Positions 9,917 to 18,354 of a DNA stretch of 64,000 nucleotides are shown here, piece by piece. Under the pieces are notes generated by a model. That model did not search any database. It saw only the letters and a program-made list of their open reading frames with translations, and was not told the DNA's origin. The DNA is from CAVSMC01 sp963798655 (GTDB lineage: Bacteria; Pseudomonadota; Gammaproteobacteria; Burkholderiales; Casimicrobiaceae), in assembly GCA_963798655.1 (NCBI GenBank), contig CAWCUH010000004.1:1-64000 (forward strand). The letters run 5' to 3'. Each line of letters opens with the position of its first letter. Within the stretch, counting starts at the first letter, position 1. Position numbers and translations under genes: made by a program.

Positions 9917-10406
9917 TCGCGCGCGGCGGCTCGTGCTTGCATGCGCGGTGGCGACACTCGCGTCGTGCGGCTTCCACCTGCGCGGCGACGTCGAATATCC
10001 GTTCGACACGCTCTACATCAACGCGCCGTCAGCCGGCATTCTCGCAGTCGAGCTGCGTCGCACGTTCGAGGGGGCACGCGGCGTGCGCCTGGTCGACAAG
10101 CCCGAGTCGGCGCGGGCAATCCTCGACATCACCGCGTACGGCGACGACAAGCAGGTGCTGTCGCTGTCCGGCGGCGGCCGCGTGCGCGAGTACACGCTGA
10201 CGAAGTACGTCGCGTTCCGAGTGCGCGACATGGAAGGCCGCGACTGGCTGCCCGCCGGCGATATCACGATCCGCCGAACATACTCGTTCAACGAGTCCGA
10301 AGCGCTCGCGCGCGAGGCGCAGGAGGCGCGGCTGCTGAAGGAAATGCAGACCGACGCCGTTCAGCAGATCGTGCGGCGACTGCAGGCGGCGAAGAAACCG
10401 GCGTGA
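9903..10406 (+). CDS. lptE: LPS-assembly lipoprotein LptE
   Basis: Outer-membrane lipoprotein that plugs the LptD barrel in lipopolysaccharide export. 167 aa: a short signal peptide ending in the lipobox LASC followed by GFHLRG, the near-invariant start of mature LptE (CGFHLRG). The rest is the compact alpha/beta LptE fold. The ATG at 9903 lies inside the last codons of leuS. The leuS-lptE-holA order is standard in Betaproteobacteria, which supports the call. Confidence 0.95.
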   Translation: MLSFDRARRLVLACAVATLASCGFHLRGDVEYPFDTLYINAPSAGILAVELRRTFEGARGVRLVDKPESARAILDITAYGDDKQVLSLSGGGRVREYTLTKYVAFRVRDMEGRDWLPAGDITIRRTYSFNESEALAREAQEARLLKEMQTDAVQQIVRRLQAAKKPA

Positions 10407-10411
10407 CGCTT

Positions 10412-10486
10412 GTCATTCCCGCGGAAGCGGGGATCGAGCGTCTTTCGACGAAAGTCACTGGGTCCCCCGCGTTGCGCGGGAACGAC
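10412..10486. repeat. REP-like palindromic element (family A)
   Basis: Two inverted arms, GTCATTCCCGCGGAAGCGGG and CCCCGCGTTGCGCGGGAACG, separated by a spacer with AAGTCACTGGGTC. Related copies lie at 18308-18342, 19469-19541 and 39278-39347. It sits between lptE and holA within an operon. Confidence 0.75.
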
Positions 10487-10502
10487 CAACGGCGACCCGC
10501 AC

Positions 10503-11519
10503 ATGGAAATCCGCAGCAAGGATCTCGCTTCGCATCTCGCCCGCTCGCTCGCGTCCGTCTACGTCGTTCACGGCGACGAGCCGCTGTTCACGATGGAAGC
10601 GGGCGACGCCATTCGGGCCGCGGCGCGCAAGGCCGGCGCGACCGAGCGCGACCTGCTCGTCGCCGAGCCAGGGTTCAGATGGGACGCGTTCGTCGCGGCG
10701 AACGCGACCATGGGACTGTTCGGCGAGCGCCGGCTGATCGACCTGCGCATTCCGTCGGGCAAGCCGGGCGCGGAGGGCGCGCGAGCGCTCGAAGCGTACG
10801 CAGCGAATCCCGGCGCCGACGACGTGCTGCTGGTGACGATGCCACGGCTCGATCGCGCCGCGCAGTCGTCGTCGTGGTACGCGGCACTCGCCGCGGCGGG
10901 CGTCGCCATCGCCGTGTATCCGCTCGATCGCGACGAGCTGCCCGCGTGGATCGCCGCGCGGCTCGCGCGGCAGAAGCAGCGCGCGCCGACCGACACGCTT
11001 GCGTTCCTCGCCGCCCGCTGCGAAGGCAATCTGCTCGCCGCGCGGCAGGAGATCGAGAAGCTTGCGTTGCTGTTGCCCGAAGGCGAGCTCGCGCAGTCCG
11101 ATATCGAGCGCGCGGTTGCCGACGTCGCCCGCTACGACGTGTTCGAGCTCTCCGAAGCGTGGCTCGCCGGCGAATCGGCGCGCGCGCTCCGCGTGCTGTC
11201 GGTGCTGCAGGCGGAAGGGCAAGGCCTGCCGCTCCTGGTGTGGCAGCTCACCGAGGACGTGCACGCGCTCGCCGGTGTGCTCGCCGCGTCGGCTGCCGGC
11301 GTGCCGCTGCAGTCGGCGGTGCGCAACGCGCGCGTATGGGGCAAGCGGCAGGCCGCGCTCGAGCGTGCCGCGCGCCGCGTGAAGCCGAGCGCGATCGGAC
11401 CGCTGCTCGCCGCGCTCGCGCGCCTCGACGCGTTGTCGAAGGGGCTCGGCGTCGGCAATCCCTGGGACGAGCTCGCCTCGGTCGCGCTCGCATTCGCGGG
11501 CAAGCCTGCGCACGTGTGA
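10503..11519 (+). CDS. holA: DNA polymerase III delta subunit
   Basis: Clamp-loader subunit that opens the sliding clamp. 338 aa, the usual size. The N-terminal AAA-like domain begins SVYVVHGDEPLF, a typical HolA opening (YLVxGxEPLL). It lacks a functional Walker A, as expected for delta. The central part carries FLAARCEGNLLAARQEIEKL, a strongly conserved HolA stretch (EGNLLAAxQEIEKL). The last codons overlap the start of the MFS gene by 4 nt (GTGA). Confidence 0.95.
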   Translation: MEIRSKDLASHLARSLASVYVVHGDEPLFTMEAGDAIRAAARKAGATERDLLVAEPGFRWDAFVAANATMGLFGERRLIDLRIPSGKPGAEGARALEAYAANPGADDVLLVTMPRLDRAAQSSSWYAALAAAGVAIAVYPLDRDELPAWIAARLARQKQRAPTDTLAFLAARCEGNLLAARQEIEKLALLLPEGELAQSDIERAVADVARYDVFELSEAWLAGESARALRVLSVLQAEGQGLPLLVWQLTEDVHALAGVLAASAAGVPLQSAVRNARVWGKRQAALERAARRVKPSAIGPLLAALARLDALSKGLGVGNPWDELASVALAFAGKPAHV

Positions 11520-12868
11520 GCCGGCCGCTCGTCGTCGCGACGGTGATGGTCGGCACGATCGCGACGATCCTCGCCGCGACGATCGTCAACGTCGCGTTTC
11601 CGGCGATGATGCGCGAGCTGGGCGTCGGCCACGACACGCTGCAATGGGTGTCCGCCGGTTTTCTCGCCGCGACGACGACGACGATGCTCGCGACCGCGTG
11701 GCTCGTCGGTGCGTTCGGCGAGCGGCACACGTTCGTCGCATCGCTCGCCGTTTTCCTCGCCGGATCGCTGCTCGGCGCGCTCGCGTGGAGCGCAAGCGCG
11801 CTGATCGCCGCGCGCATCGCGCAGGGCGCCGCGGCGGGCGTGCTGCAGCCGCTCGCGATGATCGTGCTCTTCCGCGTGTTTCCGGCCCGCGAGCGCGGCC
11901 GTGCGATGGCGCTCTACGGCTTCGGCATCGTGCTCGCGCCGGCGATCGGCCCGACGGTCGGTGGCGCGCTCGTCGACGCATTCGGCTGGCGCTCGATCTT
12001 CCTGCTGTCGCTGCCGTTCTGCATCGTCGGCATCGCGATGGGCCTGCGCTATCTCAAGACGCATCGGACGCATCCGCGCGCGGGCTTCGACTGGATCGGG
12101 CTCGCGCTGCTCGCGCTCGCGATGACGGCGCTGCTGAACATCACCGTCGTCGGGCACCGCTCGGGCTGGCTGTCGTGGCCGGCGATCGCCACGCTCGCCG
12201 CGACCGCGATGCTGGTCGCCGCATTCGTCGCCTGGCAGATGCGCACCGCGTCGCCGCTGCTCGCCGTGCGACTGTTCGAAACGCGCTCGTTCGTCGCCGC
12301 GGCGCTGGTGTCGTTCGCTTACGGCCTCGGGCTGTTCGGCTCGACGTATCTGCTGCCGGTATTCGTGCAGGACATCGCCGGCTACTCGGCTTCGGATGCC
12401 GGATGGCTGCTGATGCCGCCCGGCATCGCGCTCGCGCTCACGCTCGCCGCGGCGGGCCGTCTCACCGATCGGATCGACCCGCGCTACGTGGTCACGGCGG
12501 GTCTCGCGCTGTTCGCCGCGTCGAGCCTGATGCTCGCGTGGAGCGGCGCCCACACCGCGTTCTGGCTGCTCGCCGCGATGCTCGTCGTCGGCCGCATCGG
12601 GCTCGGCCTGATCATTCCCGGCCTGAACGTCGGCGCCGTGCAGCCGTTCGAGGGCGCGACGCTCGCCTACGCATCGTCGGCCGTCAACTTCGTGCGCCAG
12701 TTCGGCGGCGCCGCCGGCGTCAACATGCTCGCCGTACTGCTCGAATGGCGTCTCGCCGTCCACGGCAGCGGCGCGCTCGCGGCCTTTCACGAGTGCTTCA
12801 TCGTGGTTACGATAGCATTCGCGCTGGCCCTCGTTCCCGCGTGGGCGATGCGCACACCGAGGAGGTAA
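11516..12868 (+). CDS. MFS exporter, DHA2 (EmrB/QacA) family
   Basis: Inner-membrane drug/proton antiporter, 450 aa from a GTG that overlaps the holA stop. DHA2 features are the first helix with TIVNVAFPAMM, WVSAGFLAATTTTMLATAWLVGAFGERHTF (motif A region), and motif C-like GFGIVLAPAIGPTVGGALVDAFGWRSIF. About 14 helices are predicted. An ATG a few codons later is a possible alternative start. The usp start codon follows the stop by 2 nt, with its ribosome-binding site GGAGG inside this gene's last codons, so the two are co-expressed. Confidence 0.9.
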   Translation: MSRPLVVATVMVGTIATILAATIVNVAFPAMMRELGVGHDTLQWVSAGFLAATTTTMLATAWLVGAFGERHTFVASLAVFLAGSLLGALAWSASALIAARIAQGAAAGVLQPLAMIVLFRVFPARERGRAMALYGFGIVLAPAIGPTVGGALVDAFGWRSIFLLSLPFCIVGIAMGLRYLKTHRTHPRAGFDWIGLALLALAMTALLNITVVGHRSGWLSWPAIATLAATAMLVAAFVAWQMRTASPLLAVRLFETRSFVAAALVSFAYGLGLFGSTYLLPVFVQDIAGYSASDAGWLLMPPGIALALTLAAAGRLTDRIDPRYVVTAGLALFAASSLMLAWSGAHTAFWLLAAMLVVGRIGLGLIIPGLNVGAVQPFEGATLAYASSAVNFVRQFGGAAGVNMLAVLLEWRLAVHGSGALAAFHECFIVVTIAFALALVPAWAMRTPRR

Positions 12869-12870
12869 CC

Positions 12871-13317
12871 ATGTTCCGGCGGATTCTGGTGGCCTTCGAC
12901 GGCTCGGCAGCGAGCCGTCTCGCGCTCGACGAGTGCATGCGTTTGAAGCCCGGCGAAGCCGACGTGCACCTCGTCGGCATCCTCCACCCGCCGCCGATCT
13001 ACCTGCTCGCGGGAGAATTCGTCGCCGAGCCGCCCGCCGACGACGGCCGTGACGCGCTCGCTGCGGATCTCGAGAAGGCGCGCGCGCAGCTGGCCGCCAC
13101 CGGCATGCGGGTGCACGCCCAGCTCCAGTCGGGCGATCCGATCGACATCATGACCAAGGTCGTCCAGCAGCTGGACATCGACCTGGTCATCCTCGGCCAC
13201 CCGCGCAGCACGCGCTTCGCCCAGCGCTGGTGGCGCGGCGACGTCGACGCGCTGCTGATCGAGCGCGTGCGTTGCAGCATCCTGATCGCTGCGGATCCGC
13301 TGGCGAAGGCGAAGTAG
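12871..13317 (+). CDS. Universal stress protein (UspA family)
   Basis: 148 aa, one Usp domain in the cytoplasm. The N-terminal strand FRRILVAFDGSAASRLALDE is the standard Usp opening with the conserved Asp. The C-terminal region LVILGHPRSTRFAQRWWRGD departs from the ATP-binding G-2x-G-9x-G(S/T) motif (only the first Gly fits), so it may be a non-ATP-binding UspA-type protein. It is translated from a GGAGG site overlapping the end of the MFS gene. Confidence 0.9.
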   Translation: MFRRILVAFDGSAASRLALDECMRLKPGEADVHLVGILHPPPIYLLAGEFVAEPPADDGRDALAADLEKARAQLAATGMRVHAQLQSGDPIDIMTKVVQQLDIDLVILGHPRSTRFAQRWWRGDVDALLIERVRCSILIAADPLAKAK

Positions 13318-13425
13318 CTGCGCCGCGGCGAGCCAGGTTGCTTGCCGCTGCGTCTCTCCCCCGCGTACGCGCGCCAGGTCACATGCAGTTGCAGTGGCGC
13401 CCGACTCCTTCCTTCGCTCACAAGC

Positions 13426-14028
13426 GTGCAACTCGTCTATCGGCATCTGTTTCCGGCAATGTGGCTCGCCTGGGCGGCGTACTGGCTGGCCGTCTCGTGG
13501 AAAGTCAAGGCCGCGGAGCGCGAGGAATCGCTCGGCTCCCGCCTGCTGCACGCCGTTCCACTGGTCATTGCGGTCTGGCTCCTTTGGGCCGGGCACGTGC
13601 CCGGCACCTTGCTCAACAGCAGGATCTTTCCGTGGGGGCCGTGGACGTTTTGGCTGGGCGCAGGGATCACGGCGTGCGGCCTGATCTTCGCCGTATGGGC
13701 GAGACTCCACATCGGTCGCAACTGGAGCGGCACGGTGACGGTCAAGGAGAACCATGAGCTCGTGGTGAGCGGCCCCTACGCGTGGGTCCGTCACCCGATC
13801 TACACGGGACTCCTCGCCGGTTTCATCGGCTCGGCCCTCGCTCGCGGCGAATGGCGCGGTGCGCTTGCCCTGCTCATCGCCTGGCTCGCACTCTGGCGCA
13901 AGTACCGTCTGGAGGAGCGCTGGATGACCGAGCGCTTCGGGGCCGCGTACGTCGACTACCGCCGGCGAACGCCGGCCCTCGTGCCGTTCCTGAGGCGACC
14001 GGGAAGCGCGCCGAGCAGCGCCGGCTGA
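13426..14028 (+). CDS. Isoprenylcysteine carboxyl methyltransferase-like membrane protein
   Basis: 200 aa from GTG 13426. An ATG at 13459 is a possible later start, and an ATG at 13342 gives an unlikely Arg/Ser-rich extension. Four or five membrane helices are followed by the ICMT/PEMT SAM-binding signature GPYAWVRHPIYTGLLAGFIG and the C-terminal EERWMTERFGAAYVDYRRRTP. Bacterial members methylate small or unknown acceptors; no prenylated-protein role is implied. It stands about 110 nt after usp. Confidence 0.85.
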   Translation: MQLVYRHLFPAMWLAWAAYWLAVSWKVKAAEREESLGSRLLHAVPLVIAVWLLWAGHVPGTLLNSRIFPWGPWTFWLGAGITACGLIFAVWARLHIGRNWSGTVTVKENHELVVSGPYAWVRHPIYTGLLAGFIGSALARGEWRGALALLIAWLALWRKYRLEERWMTERFGAAYVDYRRRTPALVPFLRRPGSAPSSAG

Positions 14029-14117
14029 CGGATCGCGCCGAGCGGGCTTCATCCGCCCGCCTCGGCGGTGGCGATCCGAGCGACGCCAAACGCCGCGATC
14101 CTGCACGAGCGGAAGAC

Positions 14118-14849
14118 TTACGCAGCGTCGCCGGCGACGGCGGCAATCGTCGCGAGCGCGGCAGCCGCTGCCGTCTCGGCACGCAGCACGCGCGCGCCGA
14201 GGTGCGCGCGCACAACGCCGCGCCGATCGGCATGCGCAAGCTCGGCGTCGCTGAATCCGCCTTCCGGTCCGACGGCGACGCGGGCGATGCTGCGCACGCG
14301 GGCAAGCGACGCGAGCGAGCGGGATGCGCCCGGCGCGAGCATCGCCGTGTTCGCGGCGCTCTGCTCGCCTTCGAGCCATCGCTCGAATGGCTGCGGATCG
14401 GCGACCGGCGGAATCCGGTTGCGGCCGCATTGCTCGCTTGCGGCGATCGCGATCTGCCGCCAGTGCGCGACGCGCTTGTCGATCCGATCGCCGTTTCGCG
14501 GCAGGTTGCTGCGCGCGGCGATGATGGGAACGATCGCCGCCGCACCGAGCTCGACCGCCTTGCGCACCGCCCAGTCCATCGCATCGGCGGCGACGATCGA
14601 CTGCACGAGCGTCACCGCATGCGGCGATTCGCGATCGATCGGATCGAACAGGCCCACATTGACGCTGACGCGATCGCGATCGACCGACGTGATCGTCGCC
14701 GCGTACTCGCCGCCGGTGCCGTCGAACAGCGTGATCGCATCGCCGGCAGCGAGCCGAAGCACGCGCGTCGCGTGATGCGCGACAGCGGGCGGCAGCGCGA
14801 CGGTCATGCCGCATTCGAGCGGTACGTCGACGAAAAAACGCGCGCTCAA
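14118..14849 (-). CDS. rsmE: 16S rRNA m3U1498 methyltransferase
   Basis: SPOUT-class enzyme that N3-methylates U1498 of 16S rRNA in the 30S subunit. 243 aa. The N-terminal PUA-like domain begins SARFFVDVPL, matching the family (xRFFVxxPL). The knot motifs are VAVGPEGGFSDAEL and LGARVLRAETAAAAALA. Start choice: this frame has no ATG near the conserved N-terminus, and the codon is TTG at 14847-14849, overlapping the stop of the upstream GNAT remnant (TTGA). It is transcribed downstream of the metY-hydrolase-DUF2189 run. Confidence 0.93.
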   Translation of the reverse strand: MSARFFVDVPLECGMTVALPPAVAHHATRVLRLAAGDAITLFDGTGGEYAATITSVDRDRVSVNVGLFDPIDRESPHAVTLVQSIVAADAMDWAVRKAVELGAAAIVPIIAARSNLPRNGDRIDKRVAHWRQIAIAASEQCGRNRIPPVADPQPFERWLEGEQSAANTAMLAPGASRSLASLARVRSIARVAVGPEGGFSDAELAHADRRGVVRAHLGARVLRAETAAAAALATIAAVAGDAA

Positions 14850-15000
14850 GGGGCGACGAGTTCGAACCGACGGAAATCGCGCGCCGGGCGAAAGCCGACG
14901 CGCGCATGGACGCCGTTCGACGTCGCGTTTGCGGCGTCGGTATCGATCACGGTGCGCACCTCGGTCAGCACGTGGAATCGAAGATCAAAGCGCAACCGCG
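14846..15000 (-). pseudogene. GNAT acetyltransferase C-terminal remnant
   Basis: About 45 codons ending in DAANATSNGVHARVGFRPA followed by RDFRRFELVAP, which resembles the end of a GNAT acetyltransferase (pattern aNxTSNxiYxrxGFrPvxDF). No upstream acetyltransferase domain exists: 12 nt away the DUF2189 gene ends on the same strand, and reading on in this frame runs through that gene out of phase. The stop overlaps the rsmE TTG start. Most likely the tail of a deleted gene; a short coupled leader ORF is less likely. Confidence 0.5.
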
Positions 15001-15012
15001 TCAGCCCACGCG

Positions 15013-15639
15013 CTATTCCACCAGCGCCCGGTACGCGTGCCACGTCGCGTGACCGACCAGCGGCACGGCGAGCGCGAGCCCGACGAACGCGAGCGCAACG
15101 CTGATCGCGAATGTCAGGAGCGCAAAGAATCCGCCGACGCAGAAGTATGCGAACAGGAACTCGATGTTCGACAGCGACAGAACCTGGCCAAGGAAGCCCT
15201 CGAGCGTCGGCATCTCGCTCGTGTAGAACAGCGCGAACACGATCAGCGACGCGCGCGCCCACAGCAGCAGGATCACGGTGAGCACGAGCGCGAACACGCC
15301 GATCGCGCCGGCGTTCGCGCTCCAGGCGGTGAGCGACGGCGCCAGCCACGCCGGTTCGCCGCGCTCTCGACGGCGCGACAGGTCGTAGAGGCCGATCGCG
15401 AAAAACGGCCCGACGAGAAAGAAGCCGCTGACGAGCGCCGACACGTACGCGGTGGCATGGCGGAACGTGATCGCGATCGCAAAACCCATCGCGGCGAAGC
15501 ACAGCCCGTAGAACAGGCTCGGCAGCGGATGCGCCGCGAAATCGCGCGCGCCGGCCGCGAGCCACGCGAACGGCGCGCTCGCGCGAACGATGCGCACTTC
15601 GGGCATCGTCGAGGCCGACGGCTGTGCGTCCGATGTCAT
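15013..15639 (-). CDS. DUF2189 integral membrane protein
   Basis: 208 aa with about six membrane helices. DUF2189 features are GARDFAAHPLPSLFYGLCFA near the N-terminus and GPFFAIGLYDLSRRRERGE in the middle. The function of the family is not known. Its ATG overlaps the TGA of the upstream hydrolase (ATGA), so it belongs to the metY-hydrolase operon. Confidence 0.85.
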   Translation of the reverse strand: MTSDAQPSASTMPEVRIVRASAPFAWLAAGARDFAAHPLPSLFYGLCFAAMGFAIAITFRHATAYVSALVSGFFLVGPFFAIGLYDLSRRRERGEPAWLAPSLTAWSANAGAIGVFALVLTVILLLWARASLIVFALFYTSEMPTLEGFLGQVLSLSNIEFLFAYFCVGGFFALLTFAISVALAFVGLALAVPLVGHATWHAYRALVE

Positions 15640-16436
15640 CGCGGCAGGCCGATGAATTCGCGCAGCGCGTCGAGCACCGCGTCGGGCTGCTCGGCCATCA
15701 GTGCGTGACCGGTGTCGGGCAACGAGACGACCCGCACGTCAGCGAGCGCGCCGATCAGCGCCTGCGCGCTCTTCGGCGGCGCCATCAGGTCGCGCGCGCC
15801 GACGACCACGAGCGCCGGACAGCGTACCGCGGCCGCTGCTTCGAGACCGTTCGCGTACAGCATGCAGGCCATGAGATCGGTCGCGAGCACGCGCGGTCGC
15901 AATCGCTCCATCAGCCGCATGTTCTGACCGGTCATCCACAAGCCCGGCACCGTGTTGCCGCCAAGCTGCTTGGCCGCGCTGTGCGACCAGCCGTTGATCA
16001 ACTCGAACGCGAGGTGATCGTCACGGCCGGCCGCTTCGAGAAGCTCGTCGCCCACCGCCATCGGCACGGCGGGACCGAGCAGCGCGACGCGGGCGACGCG
16101 CCGCGGCATTCGCGCGGCCGCCTCGAGCGCGGCGAGCGCGCCCATCGAATGACCGACCAGCGATGCTTCGCCGACGTCGAGCGCGTCGAGCAGCGCGCCG
16201 ATCCAGCCGGCGATCGCTTCCACCGACGCGAGCGTCGCGCCGTCCGAGCGGCCGTGCGCCGGAAGATCGACCGCGAGCGCGTTGAAGCCATGGTGCGCGA
16301 AGTAGCGCGACTGCAGCGCGAACACGCTGTGGTCGTGTGCGGCGCCATGGGCGAACACGATCGTCGGGCGCGCCGCGTCGAACGCACGGCCGCCGGTGTA
16401 CGCGTAGACCTGCGTGCCGTCGACGGCGACGCGCAT
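15636..16436 (-). CDS. Alpha/beta-hydrolase
   Basis: 266 aa, one complete alpha/beta-hydrolase fold in the cytoplasm. The oxyanion strand is IVFAHGAAHDHSVF, the nucleophile elbow is GHSMG, the acid is probably the Asp in VVVGARDLMAPP, and the catalytic His is in LPDTGHALMAEQ. The substrate is unknown. The ATG directly follows the metY stop codon (TGA then ATG) and the end overlaps DUF2189. Next to metY an activated-homoserine esterase role is conceivable, but nothing in the sequence proves it. Confidence 0.88.
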   Translation of the reverse strand: MRVAVDGTQVYAYTGGRAFDAARPTIVFAHGAAHDHSVFALQSRYFAHHGFNALAVDLPAHGRSDGATLASVEAIAGWIGALLDALDVGEASLVGHSMGALAALEAAARMPRRVARVALLGPAVPMAVGDELLEAAGRDDHLAFELINGWSHSAAKQLGGNTVPGLWMTGQNMRLMERLRPRVLATDLMACMLYANGLEAAAAVRCPALVVVGARDLMAPPKSAQALIGALADVRVVSLPDTGHALMAEQPDAVLDALREFIGLPR

Positions 16437-17753
16437 TCAGCCCTTGCCCGCCGCGTACAGCGCGCGCGACAGGTCCTCGATCAGGTCGTCGGCGTCTTCG
16501 AGCCCGACCGACAGCCGGATCGTGCCCTCGCCGATGCCCGCTTTGTCGAGATCGGCGGCCGACATCCGGAAGTGCGTCGTGCTCGCCGGATGGATGACCA
16601 GCGATTTCGCATCGCCGACGTTCGCGAGATGCGAGAACAGACGCAGCGATTCGATGAACGTGCGTCCCTGCTCGCGCGTTCCCTTGATATTGAAGCTGAA
16701 CACCGCCCCGCAGCCTTTCGGCAGCAGCTCCTTCGCGAGCGCGTGATCGGGATGCGAAGCGAGCTCCGGATAGCCGACCGACGCGACGAACGGATGCTCG
16801 ACCAGGAACGCGACGATCCGGCGCGCATTGTCGACGTGCCGCTGCATGCGGATCGGCAGCGTCTCGACGCCCTGCAGGATCTGCCACGCGGTGAACGGCG
16901 CCATGCACGCGCCGAAATCGCGGATGCCTTCGCGCCGGGCGCGCAGCAGGAACGCCGCGGTCGTCGATTCCTCGGTGAACACCATGTCGTGGAATCCGGC
17001 GTACGGTGCGGTGAGCGTCGCGAACTTGCCTTTCGCCGCAGGATTGCGTCCGCCGCCGTCCCAGTCGAACGCGCCCGAGTCGACGACGAGGCCGCCGATG
17101 ACGACGCCGTGGCCGGACAGGAATTTCGTCGCCGAGTGATAGACGAGATCGGCGCCGAGCGCGAACGGCTGCATCAGGTAAGGCGTCGTGAACGTCGAAT
17201 CGACGAGCAACGGAACGCCGTGCTCGTGCGCGATGCCGGCGACGCGCGGGATGTCGAGCACGTCGAGACCCGGATTGCCGAGCGTCTCGCCGAACAGCAG
17301 CCGCGTGTGCGGGCGAATCGCCGCGCGCCACGCGTCGATGTCGCGCGGCGTGACGAACGTCGTCTCGATGCCGAATCGAGGCAGCGTGTAGTCGAGCAGG
17401 TTGTGCGAGCCGCCGTAGAGCGCACGCGACGCGACGATGTGCGATCCCGCGCCCATCAGCGTGACGATTGCGAGGTGCAGCGCCGCCTGGCCGCTCGCGG
17501 TCGCGATCGCGCCGACGCCGCCTTCGAGCGCGGCGATGCGCTCCTCGAGCACCGCGCACGTCGGATTCGAGATCCGCGAATACACGTGGCCGGCGCGCTC
17601 CATGTTGAACAGCGCCGCCGCATGGTCGGTATCGCGGAATACGAACGACGCGCTCTGATGGATCGGCGTTGCGCGCGCGCCGGTGGCCGGGTCGGGCCGC
17701 GCACCGGCATGCAGCGACAGCGTGTCGAAGCGATGCGTCTTCGGCTTGGTCAT
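16437..17753 (-). CDS. metY: O-acetyl/O-succinylhomoserine sulfhydrylase
   Basis: PLP enzyme joining sulfide or methanethiol to activated homoserine in methionine synthesis. 438 aa, as expected for MetY (MetZ is slightly shorter). Motifs: FDTLSLHAGARPDPATGARA at the N-terminus, HVYSRISNPT, ATASGQAALHLA, the PLP lysine in YHSATKFLSGHG, and STTHFRMSAADLDKAGIGEG near the end. The ATG at 17753 starts the conserved part; an upstream in-frame start adds unrelated residues. First gene of a run through the hydrolase, DUF2189 and probably rsmE. MetZ cannot be excluded. Confidence 0.9.
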   Translation of the reverse strand: MTKPKTHRFDTLSLHAGARPDPATGARATPIHQSASFVFRDTDHAAALFNMERAGHVYSRISNPTCAVLEERIAALEGGVGAIATASGQAALHLAIVTLMGAGSHIVASRALYGGSHNLLDYTLPRFGIETTFVTPRDIDAWRAAIRPHTRLLFGETLGNPGLDVLDIPRVAGIAHEHGVPLLVDSTFTTPYLMQPFALGADLVYHSATKFLSGHGVVIGGLVVDSGAFDWDGGGRNPAAKGKFATLTAPYAGFHDMVFTEESTTAAFLLRARREGIRDFGACMAPFTAWQILQGVETLPIRMQRHVDNARRIVAFLVEHPFVASVGYPELASHPDHALAKELLPKGCGAVFSFNIKGTREQGRTFIESLRLFSHLANVGDAKSLVIHPASTTHFRMSAADLDKAGIGEGTIRLSVGLEDADDLIEDLSRALYAAGKG

Positions 17754-17873
17754 CGGTAGTTTTTCCGCCGCCGACAATGGTAACGCAACGGTCCGGCTTC
17801 CCGGGATGCTGGCCGTTCGGCCGATTCCGCGCCACAATCATGACCGGCCGGCAAAAAACAACGAGGAGGCGTC

Positions 17874-18299
17874 ATGCAACGCAAGGCATCTGCGCGCTGG
17901 CAGGGCAGCGCCCTGGAAGGTGAAGGCGCGCTGTCGGTTCAAAGCGGCACGCTGAAGGACACGCCGTATACGTTCAAGGCGCGCTTCGGTGACGGCGCGG
18001 GCACCAACCCCGAGGAGCTGATCGCCGCGGCGCATGCCGGCTGCTTCACGATGGCGCTCGCCTTCGCGCTCGGCAACGCCGGCTTTTCGCCGCAGGCGAT
18101 CGACACCGAAGCACAGCTCACGATGGAAAAGGTGAAGGACGCGTGGACGATCACCGCGGTGCATCTGATCACCCGGGCGCGCGTCGCGAACATCGAGCCG
18201 GCCAAGTTCAGCGAGATCGCGAACGGCGCAAAGGCCAACTGCCCGGTGTCGCGGGTGCTGAATGCTTCGATCTCGCTCGACGCGCAGCTCGCGTCGTAG
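17874..18299 (+). CDS. OsmC-family peroxidase (OsmC/Ohr)
   Basis: 141 aa thiol peroxidase that reduces organic hydroperoxides in the cytoplasm. The two reactive cysteines are in AAHAGCFTMALAFAL and ANCPVSRVLN, the OsmC-type arrangement. Start ATG 17874 has a strong GAGGAGG about 5 nt upstream. It is divergent from metY. A REP-like element follows the stop. Confidence 0.93.
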   Translation: MQRKASARWQGSALEGEGALSVQSGTLKDTPYTFKARFGDGAGTNPEELIAAAHAGCFTMALAFALGNAGFSPQAIDTEAQLTMEKVKDAWTITAVHLITRARVANIEPAKFSEIANGAKANCPVSRVLNASISLDAQLAS

Positions 18300-18307
18300 G
18301 TCGCGTG

Positions 18308-18342
18308 TCGTCCCCGCGGACGCGGGGACCCGTTGACTTTCA
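18308..18342. repeat. REP-like palindromic element (family A)
   Basis: Single arm GTCGTCCCCGCGGACGCGGG followed by GACCCGTTGACTTTC, matching part of the 10412 and 39278 elements. It lies between osmC and the radical SAM gene. Confidence 0.65.
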
Positions 18343-18354
18343 TCTTTCGCCGAC

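Noticed and set aside
7238..10009. 923-codon open frame opposite leuS
   Set aside because: Shadow of leuS; low-complexity basic translation, no recognisable domain.
14846..15565. 239-codon frame covering the GNAT remnant and continuing upstream
   Set aside because: Only the last 45 or so codons show protein-like conservation; the rest is an out-of-phase shadow of the DUF2189 gene.
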